Assembly: GCF_003114815.1 (NCBI RefSeq)
Contig: NZ_BFAZ01000006.1
Span: 62,001-126,000 of the forward strand
Direction: 5' to 3'
Length of the DNA stretch: 64,000 nt
From: Leptospira ellinghausenii
GTDB taxonomy: Bacteria; Spirochaetota; Leptospiria; Leptospirales; Leptospiraceae
Below the pieces are notes generated by a model that searched no databases, was not told the DNA's origin, and saw only the letters and a list, made by a program, of their open reading frames with translations. Positions 38,236 through 47,751 of the stretch are shown one piece after another (position 1 is the stretch's first letter; the number at the start of each line of letters is the position of its first letter). A program made the translations under genes and the position numbers.

Positions 38236-38661
38236 TTAAGGGAGTAGGATCCAAAGCAGAGCCATCCCACCCATTGCGAGTTCAGGAAGTCGTTTGGAGA
38301 GAATACTCTCGTTTTCTTTCCCTTCTTTGGATGGTTCTTGATTCCCTTCCGCATTCGGTTCAGCTGATTTTTGTCCCTCTGAATTTCCTTTTGAGGCAAA
38401 TAATCCTGAAAAAAATCCAGGTTTTTCTTCTTCCTTCGGTTGTTCCCAAGCAACAGGAAGTGTTGTGACTTCTACAGCATTTTTCTTGAACGCTTGTTTG
38501 GTGCCATCTTGAGATTCCACTAAAACATAATTTGCGGTTGGAGAAGAAGTTTTTACATTCTCTAATACTTCTTTGGTCGCTTTTACTTTCACTGTGTCTG
38601 CTAGAAGTGGGTGAAGGAAAAATGATAAAATGGTTACAAAAACAAATCTTTGGAGCTTCAT
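38236..38661 (-). CDS. Small exported protein, unknown function
   Basis: 141 aa from the ATG at 38661. The signal peptide (about 1-21) ends in LHPLLADT. The mature part begins with an SH3-like strand pattern (TVKVKATKEVLENVKT and TKQAFKKNAVEVTTLP), then a Pro/Glu/Ser-rich low-complexity linker (about 75-115), and ends with a hydrophobic helix (MGGMALLWILLP). The C-terminal helix may anchor it in the membrane. The start at 38679 is rejected because it lacks a ribosome site and would add only six residues. It converges on guaA. Confidence 0.6.
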   Translation of the reverse strand: MKLQRFVFVTILSFFLHPLLADTVKVKATKEVLENVKTSSPTANYVLVESQDGTKQAFKKNAVEVTTLPVAWEQPKEEEKPGFFSGLFASKGNSEGQKSAEPNAEGNQEPSKEGKENESILSKRLPELAMGGMALLWILLP

Positions 38662-38750
38662 ATTTGCAGTCCACCTCACAAAAATAGGGGGAGCAATTTG
38701 ATTTTTGGAAGAAATGTTACAATCCGATGAAAAGTGAATTCAGTTTCCAT

Positions 38751-38780
38751 TTGACACCTAGGTCTCCTATTTTAGCCTAT
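38751..38780 (+). promoter_or_regulatory. Promoter of the tRNA-Cys/tRNA-Leu unit
   Basis: A perfect -35 TTGACA at 38751-38756 lies 39 bases before the first tRNA. A -10 candidate TAGCCT (38773-38778, 16-base spacer) or GCCTAT (38775-38780, 18-base spacer) is weaker. It is the only plausible promoter before the two tRNAs. Confidence 0.5.
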
Positions 38781-38794
38781 CCAAAGTCACGATT

Positions 38795-38865
<71 letters not shown>

Positions 38866-38880
38866 AGTCTTACAACAAAC

Positions 38881-38964
38881 GCCTGGATGGTGGAATTGGT
38901 AGACACACAGGACTTAAAATCCTGTGGGAGTAATCCCGTGCGGGTTCGATTCCCGCTCCAGGTA
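38881..38964 (+). tRNA. tRNA-Leu (anticodon TAA)
   Basis: 84 nt, a class II tRNA with a long variable arm. The acceptor is GCCTGGA (38881-38887) / TCCAGGT (38957-38963) with a first G-U pair; the anticodon stem is CAGGA/TCCTG around CTTAAAA, giving TAA at 38915-38917. The T arm is GCGGG-TTCGATT-CCCGC and the discriminator is A. CCA is not encoded. It follows tRNA-Cys and is probably cotranscribed with it. Confidence 0.95.
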
Positions 38965-39147
38965 AGAATCATATGATTCTACCCCCTAAAAAGCAAAGTG
39001 TTCCCAAGAGCAGGTGAAACATTTTTCAGGAGGCAAGGATGCCTTTTGGTTTTGGTGAAGATCGAGAGACTAGTTTTCGGTCGAAATACCAGGAAGGCGG
39101 AAACGATTCCCGCTAACTAGAAATGGAAACCTTGTGAAGATTTTGAT
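38965..39147. other. Structured intergenic spacer after tRNA-Leu
   Basis: 183 bases without a credible gene. It starts with a perfect 16-base palindrome (38965-38980) directly on the tRNA end. A hairpin AGGCA (39031-39035) / TGCCT (39040-39044) is followed by T-rich sequence and may terminate tRNA transcription. A block at 39070-39120 is closed by CTAGTT/AACTAG and holds two inner hairpins (39076-39085, and GCGG 39097-39100 with CCGC 39110-39113). Confidence 0.5.
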
Positions 39148-41067
39148 TCACTCACAATTCCCTGAAATCGCAATCCTCGGTAAGTAAGGTTCCTTTCCTT
39201 CCCACGCAAACCAAAATCCAAAATCAACAAACTCTGGTGCCTCCTGAAGCATCTCTCTTGGATCTACGGAGACCAGATGATCTTTTCCTGTGATCGGAAG
39301 TAAGATCGTTTTGAGAACACGTTCTCCATGAACTTTATATTCCTTGTCTTGGTCAAAACTCTCTCGTTTTCGAATTTCAACGATAATGGAACTAGGTAAG
39401 TGTTTTTCAAATTCCTTGTCCCATAGAATTTTCAATTGGATTGGCTTTTTTCTAGAGATGGGTTTGGTTCTTAAATTCACTTCTTTGTCCAAACATCCTG
39501 AAAGTTTGAAATACCAATCCTTGGTGTTCGGTGGAAGTGGAACGGGTTTTGCGACTCCAATAGACAATTGAGATAACGGACTTGGAAAGTTATCTTTGGT
39601 CCTTGTTCGGTGAATGACCAAATCTACCTCATCGGTTCGGCTCCACAAATAGGTGACAGTCAGTGAGGAAAAGAGCCAAAGTAAAATCATTCCGAAGGAA
39701 ATGGGAATGTACTTTCGAATTGGAAAAACAGTTATAGAACTTATCCCAAATTGATCCTTTTTTTTGGATTGGAAATCAAATCTATTTTTTCTCAATTGTG
39801 GGAGAATCGACAATAAACCCATAAAAGGTAATAATACTTCATCATCTAACAAATAACACTGAAAACTTCCCGCAATGAATACTACAAAAATTCCGATCGA
39901 AAATAGAAATTGATTTTGAGTAGATTCAATTTGTTTACAAATAGCCCACAAAAAGCATAAGAAGAAAAAAAAGGCAAAACATCCTCCGAGTAGGATGTCA
40001 TGGAAAAAATCAAAATGAGCATGTGATTTAGGAGTTATGAATAAATCGTAATAGAGTTCTGGAAATTGATCAATGATGGGAATTGCAGAATCAATAAACC
40101 GTTCTCCGTAGTTCCCAGCACCAATTCCAAAAAGAAAATTTTCTCTAACCAAAATGAAATTGATCTTATGGATCCAAATTCTTTGGTTCTCTAGCGAACG
40201 TTTGGTGAATATGTCGTCAATGGCCCGTTGGAAAATCCAATTGGAATGATAAAATATGATAAGGATTGCCAAAATAAAGAATATACCTAATACGAGCCAA
40301 GGTAGGATTTTTTTTATAGAAGGTTTTCTATTCTGGTAGAGAAGGATGAAACTAACCAAAAAACCAATCCAAATCGATCGGCTTTGGTTTAAAAAAAGAA
40401 GAAAAAAACCTAACAAGGAGAAACTAAAAAATACCAAGGAAACTTTCCAAAAATGGATTCGGATTTTTTTCTTTTGGAAGAGTACAAATGTTTTTTCCCA
40501 CAAAGAAGGTAGGTATAAAGCAAGTAGCCCACCATATGTTAAATGGGTACTTTGGAAACCGATTGGCAAATAAATCGAAATTCCGTTTAGAATTGCGAGT
40601 AAATGGGGAAGTCGTTTTCCTTCGATATAACGAAAACCATCCATAACATAGGGAGCAAGTCTATAGTGGAAAAACAAAGAAACTAGCCCTGAAAGGACTA
40701 GGAAAATTGCTCCCAAAAGAACTGCTTTTTGTAAATTTTTTTTCTGTAAGTTTGTAAGAGATGTTTGGTGGAGGAGTAAAAAACCCATCCAGAGATCACC
40801 AAATTCCGATTTTACGATGTCTTTTTTCCAATGGATCTGTTGGTATTCGATGAGAGGATAAATTAAAAAACTAATGTAGAGTCCGATCCAAAAAAGAAGT
40901 GCATTTGGGAATTTGGGTTGTTCTTTGTTTTTGATTTGGTGTAAGAATAAAAATAATAAGGATAGGCCAGCAAAGATTTGGCTTAGGCTAATGGAAAATG
41001 GGGAGAAAGCCAAAAAAAGCCAGAGAAAAACATAGGATACCGTATGAAATGTTTCTTTCCCAATCAT
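39148..41067 (-). CDS. O-antigen ligase/polymerase family membrane protein
   Basis: 639 aa with about 10-12 transmembrane helices over the first 480 residues. The Wzy_C-type signature region is visible in the central part: LFLNQSRSIWIGFLVSF, then a large periplasmic loop with ENFLFGIGAGNYGERF and FITPKSHAHFDFFHD. The conserved Arg and His of the WaaL family are there. A soluble C-terminal region (about 490-639) is unusual for WaaL and may be periplasmic. It likely joins polysaccharide to a lipid core or polymerises it. It diverges from the glycosyltransferase operon across 30 bp. Confidence 0.82.
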   Translation of the reverse strand: MIGKETFHTVSYVFLWLFLAFSPFSISLSQIFAGLSLLFLFLHQIKNKEQPKFPNALLFWIGLYISFLIYPLIEYQQIHWKKDIVKSEFGDLWMGFLLLHQTSLTNLQKKNLQKAVLLGAIFLVLSGLVSLFFHYRLAPYVMDGFRYIEGKRLPHLLAILNGISIYLPIGFQSTHLTYGGLLALYLPSLWEKTFVLFQKKKIRIHFWKVSLVFFSFSLLGFFLLFLNQSRSIWIGFLVSFILLYQNRKPSIKKILPWLVLGIFFILAILIIFYHSNWIFQRAIDDIFTKRSLENQRIWIHKINFILVRENFLFGIGAGNYGERFIDSAIPIIDQFPELYYDLFITPKSHAHFDFFHDILLGGCFAFFFFLCFLWAICKQIESTQNQFLFSIGIFVVFIAGSFQCYLLDDEVLLPFMGLLSILPQLRKNRFDFQSKKKDQFGISSITVFPIRKYIPISFGMILLWLFSSLTVTYLWSRTDEVDLVIHRTRTKDNFPSPLSQLSIGVAKPVPLPPNTKDWYFKLSGCLDKEVNLRTKPISRKKPIQLKILWDKEFEKHLPSSIIVEIRKRESFDQDKEYKVHGERVLKTILLPITGKDHLVSVDPREMLQEAPEFVDFGFWFAWEGKEPYLPRIAISGNCE

Positions 41068-41097
41068 ATTTGGTTCTAAGAATAGGTTTTAACTCCT

Positions 41098-41919
41098 ATG
41101 GATGGCAAGAGAAAAAGAAAATTGTCGGTGGCAATCATCACCTTCAACGAAGAAAAAAACATTGGTGATTGTATTCGATCCGTAATGACGTTTGCAGATG
41201 AAATCATTGTACTTGATTCATTAAGCACAGACAAAACAAAAGAAATCGCAACATCATTCCCCACCGTTCGATTTTTCGAAGCTCCTTTTCCGGGTCATGT
41301 GGAACAAAAAAACAAAGCGATTTCGTATTGTAAAAATGATTGGATCTTATCATTAGATGCAGATGAAAGAGCAAACGAAGAACTCCAAAAATCAATCATC
41401 ACCTTCCTCGAAGCAGAGGAAATCCATTGTGAAGGATTTAAAATTGCAAGGCTTACTTTCCATTTAGGGAAGTGGATCCGTTACAGTGGTTGGTATCCCC
41501 AACGCCGGTACCGATTGTTCCAGAAAGAAAGTGCAAGTTGGGTCGGTGAAAACCCTCACGACTATTTAGAATTAAAAATGGGATCTCGGGGAAAGGTAAT
41601 GAAAGGTGATATCTTACATTATAGTTTCACCGACTTTAGCCACCAAATTAATACGATCAATCAATTTTCAAGTATTGTTGCTTATACTCGTTATGCGAAA
41701 GGAGAATCATTCTCTCTTCTAAAAACAATTTTTAAACCCTTTGGAAAATTCTTTGAAATTTATGTATTTAAATTTGGTTTTTTAGATGGAATCCCTGGAC
41801 TTTGGATCGCCCTTGCTTCCTCATTTTCGACCTTCCTAAAATATGCGAAATTATATGAGCTTGACAAATTGAAGTTGGAACGACCTTCCAATGTAAGAAA
41901 AGACTATGGCAAAAAATAG
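41098..41919 (+). CDS. Family 2 glycosyltransferase (LPS core type)
   Basis: 273 aa GT-A enzyme. AIITFNEEKNIGDCI opens the nucleotide-sugar fold, with VLDSLSTDKT and the metal-binding DADER motif (LSLDADERANEE). The GWYPQRRYRLF segment matches the WaaE/KdtX subgroup that adds glucose or heptose to lipid A core. A C-terminal amphipathic/hydrophobic part probably binds the membrane. It is the first gene of an overlapping operon and overlaps the next gene by 14 bp. Confidence 0.88.
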   Translation: MDGKRKRKLSVAIITFNEEKNIGDCIRSVMTFADEIIVLDSLSTDKTKEIATSFPTVRFFEAPFPGHVEQKNKAISYCKNDWILSLDADERANEELQKSIITFLEAEEIHCEGFKIARLTFHLGKWIRYSGWYPQRRYRLFQKESASWVGENPHDYLELKMGSRGKVMKGDILHYSFTDFSHQINTINQFSSIVAYTRYAKGESFSLLKTIFKPFGKFFEIYVFKFGFLDGIPGLWIALASSFSTFLKYAKLYELDKLKLERPSNVRKDYGKK

Positions 41920-42679
41920 TTCAGAAAAGAAAACGGGATTTTGGAAAAAAATCCTTTCCTTATTCCAATCAGATCAAAATTCCAAAGGACAGGATTCTGA
42001 AAAACGGAAAAAAGAGCCAAAATCGTTTCTTATGGAATGGGTTACAGCAAGCGAATCTTGGAAAAAGAAACTCCCCACAAAACAGGTTAACTCAGGCCTT
42101 GTTACCGAAACAAAGAAGTTTCGCTTAACAAAAACAAATGATAAACTATTTCGAATCGAAGGTGAGGATTATTCCATCATCTTAGTTACCGATAACCATT
42201 TGTATAAAAATAAAGATGGGAAATGGGCAGGTGTGTTATTTGTTGATGAGGGTGATTTGAACCAAAATCTAACCAAAGAGATTGGGAAATTGGATGACTT
42301 TCTGAATCAATTTGCCATACCCAAAGCAGATCTCTTTTTAGAGACCGATGCTCCCAAAGATGATTGGCGGGTTGTTCTAAGTTGGGAAAGATTTTGGCAG
42401 GAACAATTGTTATTACAAATGTCTCCAAACTCTATGGCACTTGTTATGTTAGCCATTGGAGAGGAGTGTAAAGATTTTTTTGTTAAAATTGCAACGGAAA
42501 GGCAAAAACGCCTAGTACGGGATGAATTGTTTTATTTGAATTTAGGTGTTAGTAAACAAAACAACCCACATTCCAAAACAAAAAATCTTTATGGTTTTGG
42601 TTACGCATTAAAAGAATTTGGTAATAAAATCAATCTGATACAAGAAAGAAGAGAAAAGGAAATAGAACATGGAGCATAG
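41906..42679 (+). CDS. Hypothetical protein in LPS operon
   Basis: 257 aa, cytoplasmic, with a Lys/Ser-rich N-terminus (about 1-55). The remainder is mixed, with motifs such as [20 protein letters not shown] recognise no domain. The start overlaps the glycosyltransferase by 14 bp and the end overlaps gmhA by 11 bp, so it is a real, cotranslated gene. The context suggests a role tied to envelope sugar synthesis, but this is inference. Confidence 0.65.
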   Translation: MAKNSSEKKTGFWKKILSLFQSDQNSKGQDSEKRKKEPKSFLMEWVTASESWKKKLPTKQVNSGLVTETKKFRLTKTNDKLFRIEGEDYSIILVTDNHLYKNKDGKWAGVLFVDEGDLNQNLTKEIGKLDDFLNQFAIPKADLFLETDAPKDDWRVVLSWERFWQEQLLLQMSPNSMALVMLAIGEECKDFFVKIATERQKRLVRDELFYLNLGVSKQNNPHSKTKNLYGFGYALKEFGNKINLIQERREKEIEHGA

Positions 42680-43256
42680 TACAATCATCCAATCTCAAAT
42701 TGAGGAATCCATACGAGTCAAAGAACAACTCCTTCCTTCTTTATTACCAAATATATCCGCTGCAGGAAAACTGTTAGTGGACGCATTACGAAATGATGGA
42801 ACCTTGTTTTTTTGTGGTAACGGTGGATCTAGTTGTGATGCATCTCATATTGCAGCAGAATTGGTTGTACGTTACAAATCAGGGAATGAAAGGAAAGCAA
42901 TTCCTGCCATTGCTCTGAACAGTGACCAAGCAGTGTTAACAGCTTGTTCCAATGATTATGGATACGAATTTTTATTCCAAAGACAAATCCAAGCGTTTGG
43001 GAAACCGAAAGATGTATTTATTGGGTTAACAACTTCTGGAAATTCGCAAAACATCATTTTGGCGGTTGAAGAAGCCAAAAAAATTGGAATGAAAGTTGTA
43101 TTACTGCTTGGTGGAGACGGTGGAAAATTGAAAGGAAAAGCAGATGTGGAAATAATTGTTCCTTCAAAGGTCACTGCAAGGATTCAAGAATCCCACATTC
43201 TAATTGGGCATATACTTTGTAGTATCATAGAGAAGGAATTGTTTGGACTCGACTAA
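42669..43256 (+). CDS. gmhA: Phosphoheptose isomerase GmhA
   Basis: 195 aa SIS-domain enzyme. [24 protein letters not shown] contains the substrate loop, TTSGNSQNI the phosphate-binding site, and the conserved [12 protein letters not shown] closes the active site. GmhA makes heptose 7-phosphate for LPS inner core. The gene overlaps both neighbours by 11 and 14 bp. Confidence 0.93.
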   Translation: MEHSTIIQSQIEESIRVKEQLLPSLLPNISAAGKLLVDALRNDGTLFFCGNGGSSCDASHIAAELVVRYKSGNERKAIPAIALNSDQAVLTACSNDYGYEFLFQRQIQAFGKPKDVFIGLTTSGNSQNIILAVEEAKKIGMKVVLLLGGDGGKLKGKADVEIIVPSKVTARIQESHILIGHILCSIIEKELFGLD

Positions 43257-44004
43257 AATTGCTGTCATCCAAATTCAAAATGCCTCATTAATCACAAAAG
43301 AAGGCCACTCCATTTGGAAATCCATTGGAATGGAAATCAAAGCCGGAACCATTCATGGTATCATCGGCGAATCTGGATCCGGAAAATCGACTCTTGCTCT
43401 TGCTTTATTTTCCAATTTGCCAGACGACTGCAAAATCAGTTATGATCAATTTTCTGTGTTAGGTTGTGACGTTTTCTCAAATGAATTTCCTGAGAAAAAA
43501 AATGTTTTCCTCGTCCCTCAGAATCCCAATTTAGCCTTCCATCCTTATCGAACCATTGGGAGCCAAGTTTTGGATTTTTTGAAACTTTCTAAGTTAACCA
43601 ATGTCACAGAAGAAATGGTTCTTTCCTATTTTGATCAATTATCCATCCCACGTGGGCATTGGAAACGGGTTGCCAAAAACCTTTCCGGTGGTGAAAAGCA
43701 GAGGATCTTACTCACGTTAGCATTCCTTCGATATCCAAAAATTCTTGTTTTAGATGAGCCAACAACGGGACTTGATGCGTTTTCTGAAAAAATTGTATTG
43801 GAAACTGTCCAAAACTTTGCAAAATCAGGGATGACAGTTGTTTTTATTACTCATGAACTTAGGATCATCGAAAGTCTAGCATCCGAAGTTACGATAATGA
43901 AAGAAGGGGAAGTGATTGAAACACTTCCCATTTACAACCACCAATTGGAGCCAAATTCGGAATATGGGAAACAACTTAAGGAAGCATCTGTTTTATTTCG
44001 GTAG
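43243..44004 (+). CDS. ABC transporter ATP-binding protein without adjacent permease
   Basis: 253 aa; TTG start with AGAAGGA about six bases upstream. It has Walker [10 protein letters not shown], the Q-loop FLVPQNPN, signature LSGGEKQRI, Walker [12 protein letters not shown] and switch His in FITHELR. It is closest to the DppD/DppF-type peptide or nickel ATPases. No permease or binding-protein gene is adjacent, so its partner must lie elsewhere or it acts in another process. It overlaps gmhA by 14 bp and the FHA gene by 41 bp. Confidence 0.85.
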   Translation: MDSTKIAVIQIQNASLITKEGHSIWKSIGMEIKAGTIHGIIGESGSGKSTLALALFSNLPDDCKISYDQFSVLGCDVFSNEFPEKKNVFLVPQNPNLAFHPYRTIGSQVLDFLKLSKLTNVTEEMVLSYFDQLSIPRGHWKRVAKNLSGGEKQRILLTLAFLRYPKILVLDEPTTGLDAFSEKIVLETVQNFAKSGMTVVFITHELRIIESLASEVTIMKEGEVIETLPIYNHQLEPNSEYGKQLKEASVLFR

Positions 44005-45445
44005 GGTTGTTTTCCTTTTTTTCATTGTTTTGCCTTTATCCTTATTTCCTGAAGGCCAAGTTTCATTACGTTCCATTGACCTAAGGTCCTATCCAGAAGT
44101 AAAACTCCGTTTGCACGTGAACGGAAATTTAAATACCAGTGGTTATACCCTCCAAGAACAATTGGGGAATACGGTACGACTCACTGAAGACATCCACTTA
44201 TCTCAACTTGAAACTAAAAATCCAATTTATCTGAATATTTCGATTCCTAGTTATACAAATGCGGAAGACAGAAGGTGGTTACTCCAACTTGTGCAACAAC
44301 TAGTCAGATTTTCGGAACAAAGTGGAGGCCACTCTAAACTCCATATCCAGTCGGACCAAACATTACATGTGTTTGAAAGGATTCGTTCCCAAGTTTTGGA
44401 TGTTTCGTTTCCCTTCCCAAAGGAAAATAACCTACAGTTTCCGATTCGCAATTGGGAACGATTTGTTGATTCGATTCCAACGAATGAAACCAAAGAGGAT
44501 CATATCTTATTGCTAGTGAGTTTTGCAAATGAATGGCCTGATCGATTTGAAATTCCAGAGTTTGCTCGGCGTATCAATGGCAAGAACTTACATTTGATTG
44601 TGCTTTCACCTAATTCATTGGAAGCCAATAAACTTGTGAGTTATACAAAGGGAAATTTTTATCCAATTTCAAAGTCGGAAAGTTTTGAATATTTATTTTC
44701 TGATCTTAAAGCCATGATGAGTCCTGATTGGGTGATTTCTTATCTTTCTCCATGGAATTTATCATTGTGGAAAGAAAATGAAGTATTTGGGACCTTAACC
44801 TCTGTTACAAATGGTGTTCGGTTTGAATACCAATATCAAATTTCTTCCTTCAAAACTTTATATCTCAAAATTTCGGATCCTTTTGTTTTTTTCCCAGTCA
44901 GTCTCTTTCTTATTTTACTATGTATTGCTTCCCTTTATTATTTAAGAGGATTTGAACCGATTCAGAATGAAAGAAGGAATGGAATTGAGAAAACTGCGAT
45001 CCTGGTTCCTGAAGGTGAGAATCTGGAACGAAAAGAAGAACTTGCCGTTTATGATCGTATGTATGGAGAAACCTTAGAGAAAGCTGCAAAGGATAGAGAA
45101 ATTGCTCTTGTGACCAAAGAAAAGGAAATTTTGCCAGGAGTATCCTACACTTATGCTGTCATCCAAGTCAGGGAAGGGAGCCAAATCTATGAACCAATCC
45201 CTTTACAATGGGATGAGATGACAATTGGCAATTTTGAATCCAATCATATTGTCTTACATGATCCAAATGTTTCTGGTATCCATGCAAAGATAAAAAACCG
45301 ACGAGGTAAATATATATTGTTTGATTGTCTTTCCCACTCGGGTGTATACTTAAACGGCAAAAAATTATTACGCCCAAAAGTTTTGCATAATTTGGATGAA
45401 ATACAATTGGGTAAATCCATCCTTACGTTTCGAGGGAGATACTAA
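43964..45445 (+). CDS. Membrane protein with C-terminal FHA domain
   Basis: 493 aa from the ATG at 43964; the earlier TTG at 43916 lies inside the ABC gene without a good ribosome site. An N-terminal signal/anchor (about 8-30) is followed by an extracytoplasmic region of about 270 residues. A membrane helix (about 307-327) then leads to a cytoplasmic C-terminus. The FHA domain (about 405-493) shows IGNFESNHIVLHDPNVSG and the conserved HAKI, binding phosphothreonine. The kinase partner is unknown. The extracytoplasmic part is not recognised. Confidence 0.8.
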   Translation: MGNNLRKHLFYFGRVVFLFFIVLPLSLFPEGQVSLRSIDLRSYPEVKLRLHVNGNLNTSGYTLQEQLGNTVRLTEDIHLSQLETKNPIYLNISIPSYTNAEDRRWLLQLVQQLVRFSEQSGGHSKLHIQSDQTLHVFERIRSQVLDVSFPFPKENNLQFPIRNWERFVDSIPTNETKEDHILLLVSFANEWPDRFEIPEFARRINGKNLHLIVLSPNSLEANKLVSYTKGNFYPISKSESFEYLFSDLKAMMSPDWVISYLSPWNLSLWKENEVFGTLTSVTNGVRFEYQYQISSFKTLYLKISDPFVFFPVSLFLILLCIASLYYLRGFEPIQNERRNGIEKTAILVPEGENLERKEELAVYDRMYGETLEKAAKDREIALVTKEKEILPGVSYTYAVIQVREGSQIYEPIPLQWDEMTIGNFESNHIVLHDPNVSGIHAKIKNRRGKYILFDCLSHSGVYLNGKKLLRPKVLHNLDEIQLGKSILTFRGRY

Positions 45446-45446
45446 A

Positions 45447-46277
45447 ATGACGGCAGTACAAAACTTGGGAAAATTAATCAATTTCACCGCTTGTTTGATT
45501 TCCCTTTTTGTATTTTTATTTTGTTCGGGTGAAACAAAAAAAAATGATTCTGCAACTTCTCTTTTCCTTGCTAAAGAATCGGGAGCCAGTGGATGTACGG
45601 TGGCAGGACTTGGATCTCAATTAAAAGCGGGTTATACAGGGATCACAACAAGTTCCCAGTCAGTTTCGTTTTTACTCGCTGGGGATACCTATTATGCCGT
45701 GATGCAAATCAAAGGTGCTCAAATTGGGACAAGGGTAGTTTTGTCCCGGGTCACAAAAGTGGCAGTGTATTCTTCCTCGAGCTGCCCGTTGGAATTAAAT
45801 GTTGCACCTCTTGCCAAAGAAGGTACCGAATACACCAAAACTGACTCAACCCAAACGATCATTAGTTTCACAAAATCTGGGAGTTACCTCCTGTATGTAT
45901 ACCAATCCGAAAGTGGCACTGCCAATCCTTTGTCCGTGTTAACGGATGGGACTGCGGTACAAACTGTTTCCGATTCAGACCTCACTGATTTATTGAATGG
46001 TGGTTCCACCAAAACTTACAAATTTGCCTGTGCCATAGGTGGTGGAGTTTGCCAAAATTATTATGGGTATTTGACAAGTTGCCTCTCGGGGACAAAACAA
46101 ACAGCTAAGTGTACTGAGACTGGTGTGGTAGGATCCTGTAAGGTGACCCAATCCAGTGTGGGGTACATCATCAGTGTATACACAGCACCTCTCACTGGTG
46201 GGGCAGGCACCGCAGCCGCCCATTGTTCCAGTATTTCTGGAACATATGTAGACGGCTCTACTGTCCAAACACCTTAA
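45447..46277 (+). CDS. Predicted lipoprotein (unknown function)
   Basis: 276 aa from the ATG at 45447, one base after the FHA gene stop. The signal ends in LFVFLFC with Cys26 as the likely lipidated residue, a spirochaete-type lipobox. The mature part is rich in Ser, Thr and Gly with regularly placed Cys residues (about ten), suggesting disulfides. It has no recognised domain. It is the last gene of the envelope operon; leuC follows after 78 bp. Confidence 0.65.
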   Translation: MTAVQNLGKLINFTACLISLFVFLFCSGETKKNDSATSLFLAKESGASGCTVAGLGSQLKAGYTGITTSSQSVSFLLAGDTYYAVMQIKGAQIGTRVVLSRVTKVAVYSSSSCPLELNVAPLAKEGTEYTKTDSTQTIISFTKSGSYLLYVYQSESGTANPLSVLTDGTAVQTVSDSDLTDLLNGGSTKTYKFACAIGGGVCQNYYGYLTSCLSGTKQTAKCTETGVVGSCKVTQSSVGYIISVYTAPLTGGAGTAAAHCSSISGTYVDGSTVQTP

Positions 46278-46303
46278 GAATCAATCTATTTTTTCAAATT
46301 CCC

Positions 46304-46350
46304 TGGACACAGACCCCCATGTCCGAGTTATGACTGGAAGTGGGGGAGTC
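46304..46350 (+). promoter_or_regulatory. Possible pseudoknot over the leuC ribosome binding site
   Basis: TGGACA (46304-46309) can pair with TGTCCG (46320-46325, last pair a wobble). The loop bases CCCCCA (46314-46319) can pair with TGGGGG (46341-46346), forming an H-type pseudoknot. The second stem covers the Shine-Dalgarno GGGGGAG (46342-46348), seven bases before the leuC ATG. Base pairing is seen by eye; function is inferred. Confidence 0.4.
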
Positions 46351-46355
46351 TAGTT

Positions 46356-47750
46356 ATGAAAACCATGTTTGAGAAGATTTGGAATGACCATTTGGTTCAC
46401 GAGGAAGATGGGACCTGCCTAATCTATATTGATAGACACCTTGTCCACGAGGTAACAAGCCCACAGGCTTTCGAAAGTTTAAAATTAACCAACCGAAAGG
46501 TGAGACGTCCCGATGCAACATTTGCAACGATGGACCACAACGTATCCACAAGGACTAGAGATTGGAAATCAGTGGATCCCATTTCCGTTTTGCAAATGCA
46601 AACGCTTATGGATAATTGTAAAGAAAACGGCATTACTTTATTTGATATCAACCATCCTGATAATGGAATCGTTCACGTGGTAGCACCTGAACTTGGTCTT
46701 ACCCATCCTGGTATGACAATTGTTTGTGGGGATTCTCACACTGCGACACATGGAGCTTTTGGTGCCCTCGCTTTTGGGATAGGTACTTCAGAAGTGGAAC
46801 ATGTGTTAGCAACACAAACCCTTGTCCAAAAAAAACCGAAAACATTAGAAATCAGAGTGGATGGAAAACTTTCTCCACTTGTATCCGCAAAAGATATCGT
46901 ACTTGCGATCATTGGAAAAATTGGAACAGACGGTGCAACAGGGTATGTGATCGAATTTACTGGAGAGGCCATTCGTTCTCTCAGTATGGAAGGCCGTATG
47001 ACCATTTGTAATATGGCAATTGAAGCTGGTGCAAGAGCAGGTCTCATCTCACCAGATGAAACAACAATTAACTACATCAAAGGAAGAGACTTTGCTCCGA
47101 AAGGAGAACAGTTTGAGATTGCAGTTGCTAAGTGGAAAGCGTATGCGACTGACCCTGGTGCTAAGTTTGATAAAACAGTTATCCTGAATGCAAATGAAAT
47201 TGCACCGATGGTGTCCTGGGGAACATCTCCTGGCCAAGTGATTCCAGTCACAGCAACAGTACCAAGTCCTAATGATTTTACTGACCCAGTCCAACGTAAA
47301 TCCGCAGAATCAGCGCTTGCGTATATGGATTTAAAACCGGGCCAAAAACTTTCCGATGTGAAAGTAAATAAAGTATTTATTGGATCTTGTACCAATTCAA
47401 GGATTGAAGACCTTCGTGTTGTCGCAAACACAGTCAAAGGTAAAAAAGTGAGTAAAGACGTGGAAGCGATCATCGTTCCAGGTTCTGGCCGAGTGAAACG
47501 CCAAGCAGAAAGTGAAGGGCTCGATCAAATTTTCCTCGAAGCTGGTTTCCAATGGCGTAACCCAGGATGTTCGATGTGTCTTGCTATGAATGATGATGTA
47601 TTGTCACCAGGAGATCGTTGTGCTTCCACTTCCAACAGGAACTTTGAAGGAAGACAAGGAAAAGGCGGAAGGACACATTTAGTGGGACCCGCAATGGCAG
47701 CAGCAGTTGCTGTAGAAGGTCATTTTGTAGACATTCGGGAGTGGAAATAA
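46356..47750 (+). CDS. leuC: 3-isopropylmalate dehydratase large subunit LeuC
   Basis: 464 aa, the normal LeuC length. The [4Fe-4S] ligands are visible in [11 protein letters not shown] and [29 protein letters not shown] is the aconitase signature. With LeuD it isomerises isopropylmalate in leucine synthesis; in Leptospira the same enzyme can serve the citramalate route to isoleucine. leuD starts one base after its stop. Confidence 0.96.
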   Translation: MKTMFEKIWNDHLVHEEDGTCLIYIDRHLVHEVTSPQAFESLKLTNRKVRRPDATFATMDHNVSTRTRDWKSVDPISVLQMQTLMDNCKENGITLFDINHPDNGIVHVVAPELGLTHPGMTIVCGDSHTATHGAFGALAFGIGTSEVEHVLATQTLVQKKPKTLEIRVDGKLSPLVSAKDIVLAIIGKIGTDGATGYVIEFTGEAIRSLSMEGRMTICNMAIEAGARAGLISPDETTINYIKGRDFAPKGEQFEIAVAKWKAYATDPGAKFDKTVILNANEIAPMVSWGTSPGQVIPVTATVPSPNDFTDPVQRKSAESALAYMDLKPGQKLSDVKVNKVFIGSCTNSRIEDLRVVANTVKGKKVSKDVEAIIVPGSGRVKRQAESEGLDQIFLEAGFQWRNPGCSMCLAMNDDVLSPGDRCASTSNRNFEGRQGKGGRTHLVGPAMAAAVAVEGHFVDIREWK

Positions 47751-47751
47751 G

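Noticed and set aside
46319..46353. Two tiny overlapping ORFs before leuC (4 and 7 codons), the first with one Leu codon, as a leucine attenuator peptide
   Set aside because: Only one Leu codon, no ribosome site, and no terminator after it. The hairpin/pseudoknot reading explains the sequence better.
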